Shown here: positions 17,958 through 27,003 of the stretch, in pieces
How the letters are laid out: every line of letters starts with the position of its first letter
Numbering within the stretch: position 1 is the stretch's first letter
Assembly (NCBI RefSeq): GCF_019331715.1
Contig: NZ_JAHBBG010000008.1
Location: 1-64,000 of the forward strand
Length of the DNA: 64,000 nucleotides
Reading direction: 5' to 3'
DNA from: Bifidobacterium simiiventris
GTDB lineage: Bacteria; Actinomycetota; Actinomycetes; Actinomycetales; Bifidobacteriaceae
The notes under the pieces: generated by a model
The model's database searches: none
Told to the model about the DNA's origin: nothing
The model's input: only the letters and a program-made list of their open reading frames with translations
Position numbers and translations under genes: made by a program

Positions 17958-19838
17958 TCACAGGCGGATGACCGCGCCTTCCCACGGAGCGAGCGTGAGG
18001 TTGGTGAGCGATTCGGCCGTGTGCGCGGCGTCGTAGGTCGAGATCACGATCGACTCGGCGAGCGGCGAGGTGGTTGTGCCGGTTGCGGCGGTCACCGACT
18101 CAGCAGCCGTACCAGCCGCACCAGTCGCCCCCTCAAGCAACGCCGCGGACTCGGCCGGCAGATCGACCGTACGACCGGACAGGTTGACCACGACCAGCAG
18201 CCGCTCGTCGCCGAGCGCGCGCACGAACGCGTACACGTGCTCGTCGTCCGCGTCGATCAGCTCCCACGTGCCGGCCGCAACGGTCGCATCGTCGTGCCGC
18301 AGCGCGATCAGCCGCCGGTAGAACGCGTACACCGAATCCGGATCGTCGCATTCGCTGGCCGCATTGATCTCCACATGGTTCGGATTGACCGAAATCCACG
18401 GTTCGGCCGCAGCGTCCGGCGCGGTGAATCCGGCGTACTTCGAGGCATCCCACTGCATCGGCGTGCGCGAATTGTCGCGGCTGCGCGCGGCCAGACCGGC
18501 CATCATCGACTCGGCTGTCTGCACCTTCGCCTCCTCGACGCGCTGACGATACGCGTTGAGCGACTCCAGATCGCGGTACTGGTCGAGGCTCGTGAAGCGG
18601 GCGTTGGTCATGCCGAGCTCCTCGCCCTGATACACGTACGGGGTGCCACGATGCAGGTGCAGCATCAGGCCGAGCGCCTTGGCCGAACGCACGCGGCTCT
18701 CCTCGGACGAGTCGTCGCCCCACCGAGAGACGACGCGCGGCTGGTCGTGGTTGCCGGTGAACAGGCTCGTCCAACCGGCGCGCTCGACCGCGGACTGATA
18801 GCCGGCCATGATCCGCTTGAATCGCGGCAGGTCGAGCGGAAGCGGCTTCCACTTGACGCCGTCGCAATCGCAGTCAACGTGGTCGAACAGGAACAGCATG
18901 TCGAGTTCGCCGTGGGCCGGATCGGTGATGTACTCGTTGCGTTCCGCGGTGATGCCGGGCGCCTCGCCGACGGTGAGGAAGCCGTCGCGGCCGGCGAAGA
19001 CCTCGCGGCGCATTTCGGCGAGGAACTCGTCCTGACGCGGGCCGTCGGCGCAGAACGGGTTCGGGTTCGAATAGCCCTCCTCGCCGACCGGGCCGTCCGC
19101 GAGCTCGGAGCCGGGTTCGCCGGGCAGTCGGCCGGCCGCGTCGGTGCGCTTGGAGATGAGCGTGATCACGTCCATGCGGAACCCGTCGACGCCGCGATCA
19201 AGCCACCAGTTCATCATGTCGTACACCGCGCGACGCACGGCCGGGTTCTCCCAGTTGAGGTCGGGCTGCTTTTTCGAGAACTGGTGGAAATAGTATTCGC
19301 CGCGTATCTCGTCGTACTCCCATGCGGAGCCGCCGAAGTACGAGCCCCACTGGTTCGGCTCGGCACCGGGCTCGCCGGGCGTCTTGCCGGGGCGGGCGGG
19401 GCGCCACCAGTACCAGTCGGCGTGCGGGTCGTTCTTGTCGCGTGACGCTTGGAACCACGCGTGTTCGTCGGACGTGTGGTTCACGACGAGGTCCATCACG
19501 ATCTTGATGCCGCGCCGGTGCGCTTCGGCCAGCAGCTCGTCCATGTCGTCGAGCGTGCCGAACAGCGGGTCGATATCCTGATAGTCGGAGATGTCGTAGC
19601 CGTTGTCGTCTTGCGGGCTTTTGTAGACCGGGGACAGCCACAGCACGTCGACGCCAAGGTCGGCGAGGTAGTCGAGTCGGCTCGTGATGCCCTTGAGGTC
19701 GCCGAATCCGTCGCCGTTCGTGTCCTGGAACGAACGCGGGTAGATCTGGTAGACGACCGCGTTCGCCCACCACGGGTTCGGGGTTGCGCCGTTTGTGCGA
19801 ACGTTGTCTGGAAGGCTGGTGCGATTTGCGGCGGTCAT
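17958..19838 (-). CDS. GH13 alpha-glucosidase (oligo-1,6-glucosidase type)
   Basis: The 626-residue cytoplasmic glycoside hydrolase would release glucose from alpha-linked oligosaccharides. The TIM barrel begins at VVYQIYPRSFQDTNGDG (29-45). Catalytic residues are Asp223 (DGFRMDVI, nucleophile), Glu292 (TVGEAPG, acid/base) and Asp365 (TGNHDQPR). The conserved DLVVNHTSDEHAWF and QPDLNWENP blocks are present. The start at 19838 is chosen because AAAGGAG lies 6 nt upstream; upstream in-frame codons are GC-rich repeats without family similarity. The gene follows alpha-galactosidase on the same strand 321 bp away. Together they could degrade raffinose-type sugars (galactose by GH36, then alpha-glucosidic bonds). 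Exact linkage specificity is not decided here. Confidence 0.9.
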   Translation of the reverse strand: MTAANRTSLPDNVRTNGATPNPWWANAVVYQIYPRSFQDTNGDGFGDLKGITSRLDYLADLGVDVLWLSPVYKSPQDDNGYDISDYQDIDPLFGTLDDMDELLAEAHRRGIKIVMDLVVNHTSDEHAWFQASRDKNDPHADWYWWRPARPGKTPGEPGAEPNQWGSYFGGSAWEYDEIRGEYYFHQFSKKQPDLNWENPAVRRAVYDMMNWWLDRGVDGFRMDVITLISKRTDAAGRLPGEPGSELADGPVGEEGYSNPNPFCADGPRQDEFLAEMRREVFAGRDGFLTVGEAPGITAERNEYITDPAHGELDMLFLFDHVDCDCDGVKWKPLPLDLPRFKRIMAGYQSAVERAGWTSLFTGNHDQPRVVSRWGDDSSEESRVRSAKALGLMLHLHRGTPYVYQGEELGMTNARFTSLDQYRDLESLNAYRQRVEEAKVQTAESMMAGLAARSRDNSRTPMQWDASKYAGFTAPDAAAEPWISVNPNHVEINAASECDDPDSVYAFYRRLIALRHDDATVAAGTWELIDADDEHVYAFVRALGDERLLVVVNLSGRTVDLPAESAALLEGATGAAGTAAESVTAATGTTTSPLAESIVISTYDAAHTAESLTNLTLAPWEGAVIRL

Positions 19839-20021
19839 CGTTGGCTCCTTTGCTCGTGGTTGCCTTGCTTGAGGGTACCTTGCTCGCTGTTGTACGGTTG
19901 TTCTTGTTCTCGTACGGTTGTTCCGTCTGCGTTCAAGGATACGAGTCAAGCAGTCGCATGCCCACTCGCCCGGCGCGTTCACGAGACGGAATTGGGGGCG
20001 CAACCCGTCCCGTGCCCGATC

Positions 20022-20198
20022 TCACTGCCGAATGGCGGTGAACAACACCGCTTGCGCCGGCTGAGCCGTTAAGCGGGAAGCCCAGTGGACTTCCCGTAGG
20101 CGAAGTGAGCGGGCGCGCTATATGCGCCCGCGAAGGCATCCGGCGTGAGTCGGCGTTGTTCACTGCCGAATGGCGGTGAACAACACGGCTTGCGCCGG
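20022..20198. repeat. 39-bp direct repeat duplicating the 3' end of the alpha-galactosidase gene
   Basis: 20022-20060 and 20160-20198 agree at 38 of 39 positions. The second copy is the last codons and stop of the GH36 gene. The DNA between contains GCGGGCGC...GCGCCCGC and other small palindromes. The remaining gap (19839-20021) shows the GH13 ribosome site and nothing else clear. Confidence 0.7.
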
Positions 20199-23102
20199 AT
20201 GCAGGGTCGGCGGACGCAGGCCGTAGGTGGCGAGCGCACGACCGGTGAGTAGCACGCCGTCCGGCGTCCACCAGCCGAGCGGCGACTGCTCGTTGCCGAT
20301 GCCGAGTCCCATCGGATCGAGATCGAGCCACAGCGGCTGGATGCGGTACGTGCCGTCCGGGTCGAGTCCGGGCACGCGGATCGGCGCGGCCGGGTACGTG
20401 GCCGAAGTGGTCAGCTGCGTGAACCGGTAGAACGCGGCGGAACGGTCCGGCTTGACCATGCCGTCCACGCGCACGGCCGGGTCGGAGCAGTCCGAATGCA
20501 CGCACGTATCGACCGCAAACCATTCGCGGTGCTTCTTGAATTCCGCGATCCATTCGCCGAGCTTGGCCACGTCCGCATCCGGTTCCTTGAGCAGGTTCCA
20601 TTCGACGCCGAGATGCCCGAAGAACGCGGTCGCCATGCGCATCTCCTGGCTGGTGGAGCGATGCGTGGAGTGGGCGGGGCTCGCGCCGACGTGCTCGCCC
20701 ATCATGAACGGCGGCACGAGCAGCGACGTGTACCGTTGGATGTCCGCGCGTTCGACCGGGTCGACGCAGTCGGACACCCAGATGCGATCCGCGAGTTCGA
20801 GGATGCCGAGATCGACGCGGCCGCCTCCCGACGAGCAGCTTTCGATTTCGAGCCGCGGGTGCGCTTCCTTGAGATCGTGGAAGATCTGGTAGACGGCCAA
20901 CGTTTGCGCATGGATTGCAGGACGGCCGGTGCGCGGCGAGACGGCTTCCGTCACGAGCTTGTTGTGATCCCACTTGATGTAGTCGATGCCGAGCTCGCCG
21001 ACCAGCGTATCGATCGCACCGTATACGTATGCATACGCGTCCGGATTGGTCAGATCGACGACCTGCTGCGAACGTCCCTGCATCGGCAGCCGTCCCGCGG
21101 TCGGGCGCAGCACCCAGTCCGGGTGCGCGCGGAACATGTCGGAATCGGGGTTGACCATCTCCGGTTCGAACCACAGTCCGAATTCCATGCCGAGTCCGTG
21201 CACGTATTCGGCCAACGATCGCAGACTCTTCGGCCCGTCCGGCCACACGTCCTGCGAAACCTGCCAGTCGCCGAGTCCGCTTGTGTCGTCGCGGCGCGAA
21301 CCGAACCAGCCGTCGTCCACCACGAACCGTTCCACGCCGATCGCCGCGGCCTTGTCTGCCAACGCTGTCAACGTGTCGTAATTCTGGTCGAAGTACACGG
21401 CCTCCCACGTGTTGAGGATCACCGGGCGCGGCTTGTCGGGCACGCCGTGCGCGCGACGCCAGTCATGATGCGCGTTGCGAAGGTATGCATGAAAGCGCGC
21501 TGCGACCTCGTTCAGGCCGTGGCCGAACGAGCCGTAGACCCACGGCGTCGTGTAGGTGGAAGACGTCATGGGCACAGCGGGCAACGCGTCGGTTTCCGTC
21601 CGGTCGATCGCACGATCATCGGTGACATCGTTAGCCGTCGGACTGTCGCTCGTATCAGCGCAAACGTTCGCCGCCGGCAACGTGACTTCCCCGCCGAGCA
21701 GCACCTCGCCGCCGCCGATCACGCCGGTCGTGTACGGCAGTCGTTCCGCGGACAGCACACTGTTGCCGCTCCAGCCGACGTGCACGGCGTACACGTCGCC
21801 GCGCGTGAAGCCGAATCCCGGTTCGCCGGCCGACAGCAACAGGCTCGCGTCGAAGTCGGGGCGGCCGGTGAGCGCGAGTTTTTCGAACCGGCCGACGGTG
21901 AGCGGCTGGCGTTGCGGGCTGCGTTCGCGCAGGTGATGGCCGGTGGCAGTGAGGATTTCGGACGTGTCGGCGGGCAGCGGGAAGCCGAGTTCGACGTGGC
22001 CGATCTCGAGACTACCGTTGCCAAGGTTTGCAATCTCGAGCTTTTGGCGGACGAGGCCGGATCCGTCGAGTTCGCAGGTCCAGGTGATGCCGACGCCCTG
22101 CTCGCGGTCGGCGGCCTCAACGGTGATGGTCGGGGTCGGCTGCAGGTCGGCGTCGCGCGCTGCGGCAAGCTCGTCGCCGACCGTGACGTGTTCGGACCGG
22201 CCAACCGCAACATGCGCAGGCCGGTCTGCGGCGAGCTCGTCGCCAACCGTGACGCGCGCAGGTCGGTCTGCGGCGAGCCGATCGCCGACGGTGACGCGCG
22301 CGGACTGTGCGGAGCCGGTGACATGAGCGGACTGCGTAGCGGCATGCGCGGTGCGAACAACGTCGGACGGCAGCGATCCTCCGACAGTCAGACGGGGGTC
22401 ACCCGACTCCCCGGGCTTACGGCCGGTTTCCACCCCCGAAACGGCCGTATGCCCGGGAACCGCACCACCAGATGACAGCGCCCCTCCGGCAGTCGGACAG
22501 GAATCACCCAACCTCCCGGGCTTACGGCCGGTTTCCGACTCGGAAACGGCCGTATGCCCGGGATCAATCCCACCGGCAACGTGATGTTCGTTGACATCGC
22601 CGGCATCGCTGATACCACTGGAACCGGCAGAACCGGCCGACTCCGCCAGTCCCGCCGAATCGGCATCGCGGGAGCTGCCATCGTTGGCACTGCCGGATCC
22701 AGCCAAATCAGACAAATCGATCGAATCGGCATCGTCGGGCTGACCGGCCGGCGGCAGTGCGGCGGTGACGGCCTCGACCGCGAACTTGCAGTACAGTTCG
22801 ACGCCGTCGCGGCGGACGACGAACCGCGACGCACCGAGCCAGGATTCGGATTGCGTGGGCAGGATGGACGGCCATGCGGTGTCGTCGAGCGCGCCGGAAA
22901 CACGCTGCGGGCGCAGGGCGTCGTACAGGTTGACGACGGTGCCCGGGTCGGCGAGCGGGCGGCCCCAATGGACAAACCGCGGCAGGTTATCGTCGGGGAA
23001 GACCAGTGCGATGGCAACGTTTGCGGCGGACTGTTCGGCGTAGATGGCGGTCAGATCGGTGCCGTCGGCGGCGGTGCCTTGGAACTGTTCGATCAGCGGC
23101 AT
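20160..23102 (-). CDS. Alpha-galactosidase, GH36, with repeat-derived insertion
   Basis: This cytoplasmic alpha-galactosidase would hydrolyse alpha-1,6-galactosides such as melibiose and raffinose. Catalytic residues are Asp712 (YIKWDHNK, nucleophile) and Asp778 (VSDCVDP, acid/base). WEAVYFD, VDDGWFG and GLWFEPEM blocks are all present. At 980 residues it is about 240 longer than usual bifidobacterial GH36 enzymes. The excess lies between the first N-terminal strands and ITVEAADREQG (about residues 130-330). It includes two in-frame family-C palindromes (residues about 181-197 and 215-232, each translated as a GHTAV...GRKPG peptide) and four imperfect VTVGDELAADRP-like peptide repeats. The catalytic domain looks intact. 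GH13 follows downstream. Confidence 0.9.
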   Translation of the reverse strand: MPLIEQFQGTAADGTDLTAIYAEQSAANVAIALVFPDDNLPRFVHWGRPLADPGTVVNLYDALRPQRVSGALDDTAWPSILPTQSESWLGASRFVVRRDGVELYCKFAVEAVTAALPPAGQPDDADSIDLSDLAGSGSANDGSSRDADSAGLAESAGSAGSSGISDAGDVNEHHVAGGIDPGHTAVSESETGRKPGRLGDSCPTAGGALSSGGAVPGHTAVSGVETGRKPGESGDPRLTVGGSLPSDVVRTAHAATQSAHVTGSAQSARVTVGDRLAADRPARVTVGDELAADRPAHVAVGRSEHVTVGDELAAARDADLQPTPTITVEAADREQGVGITWTCELDGSGLVRQKLEIANLGNGSLEIGHVELGFPLPADTSEILTATGHHLRERSPQRQPLTVGRFEKLALTGRPDFDASLLLSAGEPGFGFTRGDVYAVHVGWSGNSVLSAERLPYTTGVIGGGEVLLGGEVTLPAANVCADTSDSPTANDVTDDRAIDRTETDALPAVPMTSSTYTTPWVYGSFGHGLNEVAARFHAYLRNAHHDWRRAHGVPDKPRPVILNTWEAVYFDQNYDTLTALADKAAAIGVERFVVDDGWFGSRRDDTSGLGDWQVSQDVWPDGPKSLRSLAEYVHGLGMEFGLWFEPEMVNPDSDMFRAHPDWVLRPTAGRLPMQGRSQQVVDLTNPDAYAYVYGAIDTLVGELGIDYIKWDHNKLVTEAVSPRTGRPAIHAQTLAVYQIFHDLKEAHPRLEIESCSSGGGRVDLGILELADRIWVSDCVDPVERADIQRYTSLLVPPFMMGEHVGASPAHSTHRSTSQEMRMATAFFGHLGVEWNLLKEPDADVAKLGEWIAEFKKHREWFAVDTCVHSDCSDPAVRVDGMVKPDRSAAFYRFTQLTTSATYPAAPIRVPGLDPDGTYRIQPLWLDLDPMGLGIGNEQSPLGWWTPDGVLLTGRALATYGLRPPTLHPAQAVLFTAIRQ
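22406..22563. repeat. Two family-C palindromes within the alpha-galactosidase gene
   Basis: CCGGGCTTACGGCCGGTTTC with its inverted partner CGGCCGTATGCCCGGGA occurs at 22406-22458 and again at 22514-22563. Identical elements otherwise lie in intergenic arrays at 23443-23653, 33694-34162 and 47738-48200. Confidence 0.85.
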
Positions 23103-23696
23103 TGCTTACTCCCTTGCGTATGATTCGGCTCGCGGCGGGTACGGCGAGTGCACGGTTGCGGACTGACTGACTGCGGCCGGTTGGCGTACCGGTACTGATG
23201 GTACGCGGATGCGGTTTCCTTGTCAGGGTGCGGAGTGTTTGCGGCGGCTGGAGAAAAACGGGAATCAACCGCACCCCGGCAAGTGAATACCCCTCTCCAG
23301 CATCCACCGGCACTTCCAATATCCCCAGCGCTCCTGCTCTCCCAGCGCTCCCCGGCACCCCGGCGCTCCCGCTCTCCCGGCACTCCCGCTACTCCCCCCC
23401 CCGCACCCCAGCGCTCCCGCTACTCCCCAGAACGGCCCACTACTTCCCGGGCTTACGGCCGGTTTTGGACCTTGAACCGGCCGTAAGCCCGGGAACAGAC
23501 CGCCCGCCACACACCCCTCCCGGGCATACAGCCGGTTTAAGGGGCGGAACCGGCAGTATGCCCGGGAACACCACCGGGAACACCACCACCAACCAGCCAA
23601 CTTCCCGGGCATACGGCCGGATTACAGCCCAGAAACGACCGTAAGCCCGGGAGGAAGCGGGACGGTATAAGCAGCACAACCCCGCCCGAAAGGAAA
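23103..23696. repeat. Repeat gap with three family-C palindromes
   Basis: Palindromes at 23443-23494, 23517-23568 and 23601-23653 have the pattern CCCGGGCTTACGGCCGG, about 10 nt, then CCGGCCGTAAGCCCGGG. Each forms a hairpin with about 20-bp arms. A C-rich stretch of CAGCGCTCCC-like short repeats lies at 23310-23430. No gene is supported. Confidence 0.75.
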
Positions 23697-24356
23697 CTAG
23701 CGGCGCAAGGCGAAGAAGTCGGCGAGGATGCGGGCGCAGTCGGCCTCGCGCACGCCGCCGTACACTTCCGGCACATGGCCGACGTGCGGGTCGCGCGGGA
23801 TGTCCCATACCGAACCGCACGCGCCGAGCTTCGCATCCCACGCTCCGAACACGATCCGTCCGATATGCGTCTGCACGCAGGCTCCGGCGCACATCGGGCA
23901 CGGCTCCAACGTCACGACCAACGTGCAGTCCGCCAGATTCCAGTTGCCCAGCCGTCGCGCCGCGTCACGCATCGCCAGCACCTCCGCATGTGCCAGCGGA
24001 TCGGCTGCGCGAGTCTCATGCATCTCGCCAGTCCCCACATCATCGTGCACAACAGCACTGTCACTGTCCGTTCCGTGTTCCGGCAAACAGGTATCCTTTG
24101 CCAGTTGTTCCGCGCGACTAACGTCATGCACACAATCCGCAGTGAGTCCGCCGACCGTTGTCCTGGCACCGTCGATCAACCGAAGATCATCCGCGAACAG
24201 CTCGCCCGAATCCCGCTGCGTCCCACGCGCGTTGCGTCCCTCTCCGATCACGCGGCCGCCAGCATCCAATACCACCGCACCGACCGGCACCTCCCCGTCC
24301 GCCGCCGCCTCGGCCGCAAGCGCCAACGCGCGGCCCATCGCCTCGTCATTCGTCAT
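23697..24356 (-). CDS. tadA: tRNA-specific adenosine deaminase with large internal insertion
   Basis: TadA converts A34 to inosine in tRNA-Arg(ACG). The zinc site is intact: His123 and Glu125 in LAHAEVLAM, Cys153 and Cys156 in EPCPMCAGAC. The start MTNDEAM is used because it opens the deaminase fold directly; the longer frame upstream adds no conserved residues. The protein is 219 residues, against about 150-165 for most relatives. The extra part (about residues 50-118) separates the VIGEGRN strand from the HAE helix and has no recognisable motif, including ADCVHD and ETRAAD segments. The deaminase identity is secure. Confidence 0.88.
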   Translation of the reverse strand: MTNDEAMGRALALAAEAAADGEVPVGAVVLDAGGRVIGEGRNARGTQRDSGELFADDLRLIDGARTTVGGLTADCVHDVSRAEQLAKDTCLPEHGTDSDSAVVHDDVGTGEMHETRAADPLAHAEVLAMRDAARRLGNWNLADCTLVVTLEPCPMCAGACVQTHIGRIVFGAWDAKLGACGSVWDIPRDPHVGHVPEVYGGVREADCARILADFFALRR

Positions 24357-24470
24357 GCATCCCAGTCTACGGAACCACGGCCGGTTCCATCGCTGCCGGT
24401 AAGGCGAAGGTGGCACATTTGCTGAGCCTTGCCTTCAGAAAAGAAACCAAGGGGGACTACCGCGACTCAT

Positions 24471-24600
24471 CGCAACAAATTCAGGAAATCACCGGCTTCG
24501 TCCGAAAATAGTTGCGTTCAGAAACGGTCAGCGCAACAAATTCAGGACGAAGCCGCTGATTTCCGAAAATAGTCGCGCCGAGCAACCGTCAGCGCAGCAA
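24471..24600. repeat. 61-bp tandem repeat with inverted core
   Basis: Two 46-bp units (24471-24516 and 24532-24577) share ends CGCAACAAATTCAGGA and CCGAAAATAGT. Their central 20 bp are reverse complements of each other with one mismatch. A truncated third unit begins at 24593. The period is 61 bp. The gap from 24357 to 24778 holds nothing else except the antiporter leader. Confidence 0.7.
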
Positions 24601-24778
24601 TTCCCAGTCGATGCGGCCACCCCCAAAGAATCGCCGCACCCCACACAATCCACCCTCGCGCCCAGTAAACCCAATCATGTTCCCGCTCACAATCGCCCAG
24701 CGAAAACGTAACGTGTCGCGAAGCGCGGGGCTGGTAGGCTGAACACGGCAAAGGCAGCCGCGGGAAAAGGAGGAGAAC

Positions 24779-26854
24779 GTGGCGGTTTTTGAACTCATCC
24801 TGTGCATCATCGCGGCGGTCGTGCTGTCTTCGTTCATCAGCCGGTTCATCCCGAAGGTATCGACCCCGCTCGTGCAGATCGTGCTTGGCGCGATCGCCGC
24901 GCAGCTGCCGTTTTTTCCGGATGTCGAACTCGACCCGGAACTGTTCATGGTGCTGTTCATCGCGCCGCTGCTGTATCTCGAGGCGCATGAGATCGACAAG
25001 TCCGAACTGCTGAAATCGATCAAGCTATCGTTGTCATTGGCGATCGGTCTGGCGATCGCGACGATGGTCGCCGTCGGTGTGATCCTGCACGCGATCTGGC
25101 CGGCCGTCTCGCTGGCCGCGGCCCTTGCGCTCGGCGCGGCTCTCGGCCCGACCGACGCGGTCGCCGTCAGCTCGCTCGGCAAGGAGGCCGCGCTGACCAG
25201 ACGTCAGATGGGCGTGCTCAAAGGCGAGTCCCTGTTCAACGACGCGTCCGGCATCGTCGGCTTCCAGTTCGCGATCGCCGCCGCGGTCACCGGCAAGTTT
25301 CAGGTCGGCGAGGCCGCGGGCGAGTTCGTGATGTCGTTCATCGGCGGCGCACTGTTCGGCCTGGCGATCGGAATGGTCGCGAACTGGCTGTTCGAGACGA
25401 TCCGCTCGCTCGGCTGGGAGACGACCACCACGCGCATCCTGATGGAGCTGTTCCTGCCGTTCCTGTTGTACTTGGCGGCCGAGGACGTGGCGCACGTGTC
25501 GGGCATCCTCGCAGTCGTCTCGTCCGCGCTGTTCATCCGTTTCGACCGCACCGGCATCGGACCGAACGTGGCGCGCACGAACATCGTGTCGAACAGCGTG
25601 TGGGGCGTGCTATCGTTCGCACTGAACGGCGCAGTGTTCATCCTGCTCGGCATGCTGTTGCCCGACGCGATGGGCACGAGCTGGGACGATCCGGGCGTGA
25701 GCAATACGCTGCTGATCGGCGTGATCCTGCTGGTGTCCTGCGTGGTGATCGTGATGCGGTTCCTGTGGGTGAGCGTGATGCTGCGCCTCGCGCGCGACGT
25801 GACCACGCACCAGCGGCGCAAGATGACGCCGGAACGACTGCGTTCGGCCGCGGTGATGACGTTCGGCGGCGCGAAGGGCACGATTACGTTGTCATTGATG
25901 TTCACGATCCCATACGCGTTGGAGGACGGCCACTGGTTCCCGATGCGCGACGAGCTGATCTTCGTCGCGTCGGGCGTGATCATCGTGACGCTGCTGCTGG
26001 CGAACTTCCTGCTGCCGCTGCTTGCGCCGAACCGGTCGAAGGACACGTCGTTGGAGATGACCGAGATCACGATCGAGGTGCTGCGGCGCACGGTCGAGGA
26101 GCTGACCGGCCGCGTGACCGACGACAATCGTCGCGCGATTTTGATGGTGATCGACTCGTATACGAAGCGCATCACGAGACTCAAGCAGCGCGCGGGCGAA
26201 CTCGACCCGCAGGGGTACGCGCAGCTGCAGATCGATGCGCTCGGCTGGGAGAAGGACTACGTCAAGCAGCGGCTGATCGACACGAAACGCAGCAAGGAGG
26301 GCACGCAGGCGAGCCGCGATCTGGAGATCGAGGCGTGCGAACGATTGCTGGATCAGATCATGAATTCGCTTCGGCATATCGACACCGACCGCAAGTCGGG
26401 CCGCGCGATGTGGCAGATCAAGGGCCGCGCGCGTGCGTTGCAGCGGCGTGTGCTCACGTTGATCCGGCGCACGTCGAGCCGCATCCGCCGCACGACGCCG
26501 CTGATCAGCGACGACGCGATCTTCGCGCACTCGCGCATGGTGCAGCTCGACGCGTTCGACCACGTGATCGACCAACTGTACGAGGAGATGACGCGCGACA
26601 AGTACAACACCGAGCACTGCACGATGCTGCTGCTCGACTACCGTCGCGCCGAATCCGCGCTGCGCGCGCGGCCGAACATGAGCGGCAGCGCGCAAACGAT
26701 CGCAATGGCCGAGGACGTCAAGCGCGAGAGCTACGGCATCGAGCTGGGCGTGATCCAGGACATGTTCGAGGCGGGCGACATCACGCGCGCGCAGGCGAAG
26801 ACGTTGCGCCGCAACGTGTACGTGATGAGCGTGGACGCCGATTCGAGCATCTGA
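24779..26854 (+). CDS. CPA1-family Na+/H+ antiporter
   Basis: This 691-residue membrane protein has about 12 transmembrane helices in residues 1-420. It carries the CPA1 signature GAALGPTDAVAVSS (about 118-131), the GESLFNDASGIVGFQ helix (about 149-163) with the ion-binding ND pair, and FGGAKGTITLS (about 362-372). The remaining 260 residues are a cytoplasmic, charged, helix-rich tail. It should exchange Na+ or K+ for H+ at the plasma membrane. The start is GTG at 24779, with AAGGAGGA 5-10 nt upstream. It stands alone. Long tails of this kind are seen in NhaP-like proteins and are thought to be regulatory. Confidence 0.9.
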   Translation: MAVFELILCIIAAVVLSSFISRFIPKVSTPLVQIVLGAIAAQLPFFPDVELDPELFMVLFIAPLLYLEAHEIDKSELLKSIKLSLSLAIGLAIATMVAVGVILHAIWPAVSLAAALALGAALGPTDAVAVSSLGKEAALTRRQMGVLKGESLFNDASGIVGFQFAIAAAVTGKFQVGEAAGEFVMSFIGGALFGLAIGMVANWLFETIRSLGWETTTTRILMELFLPFLLYLAAEDVAHVSGILAVVSSALFIRFDRTGIGPNVARTNIVSNSVWGVLSFALNGAVFILLGMLLPDAMGTSWDDPGVSNTLLIGVILLVSCVVIVMRFLWVSVMLRLARDVTTHQRRKMTPERLRSAAVMTFGGAKGTITLSLMFTIPYALEDGHWFPMRDELIFVASGVIIVTLLLANFLLPLLAPNRSKDTSLEMTEITIEVLRRTVEELTGRVTDDNRRAILMVIDSYTKRITRLKQRAGELDPQGYAQLQIDALGWEKDYVKQRLIDTKRSKEGTQASRDLEIEACERLLDQIMNSLRHIDTDRKSGRAMWQIKGRARALQRRVLTLIRRTSSRIRRTTPLISDDAIFAHSRMVQLDAFDHVIDQLYEEMTRDKYNTEHCTMLLLDYRRAESALRARPNMSGSAQTIAMAEDVKRESYGIELGVIQDMFEAGDITRAQAKTLRRNVYVMSVDADSSI

Positions 26855-26865
26855 CGCTTCCACCC

Positions 26866-26991
26866 GTCATTTCGACCGAGTATCCCATCCATCACCCGTC
26901 ATTTCGACCGAGCGTAGCGAGCGGAGAAATCTCTTGCCGGTCAACGGCTCTGTAAGATTTCTCGACTCGGCTTCACCTCGCTCGAAATGAC
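26866..26991. repeat. Family-A repeat group
   Basis: A partial copy (26866-26880), a full forward copy (26897-26933) and an inverted copy (26953-26991) lie between the convergent antiporter and hydrolase genes. The pair could act as a bidirectional transcription terminator hairpin. Confidence 0.8.
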
Positions 26992-27003
26992 ATGAAACGG
27001 TAA

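Noticed and set aside
18021..19445. 474-codon plus-strand frame opposite the GH13 gene
   Set aside because: Shadow of a GC-rich gene; composition is Arg/Val/Gly-rich, no ribosome site, no motif.
20496..22475. 659-codon plus-strand frame opposite the alpha-galactosidase gene
   Set aside because: Antisense shadow with no similarity. Catalytic motifs are all on the minus strand.
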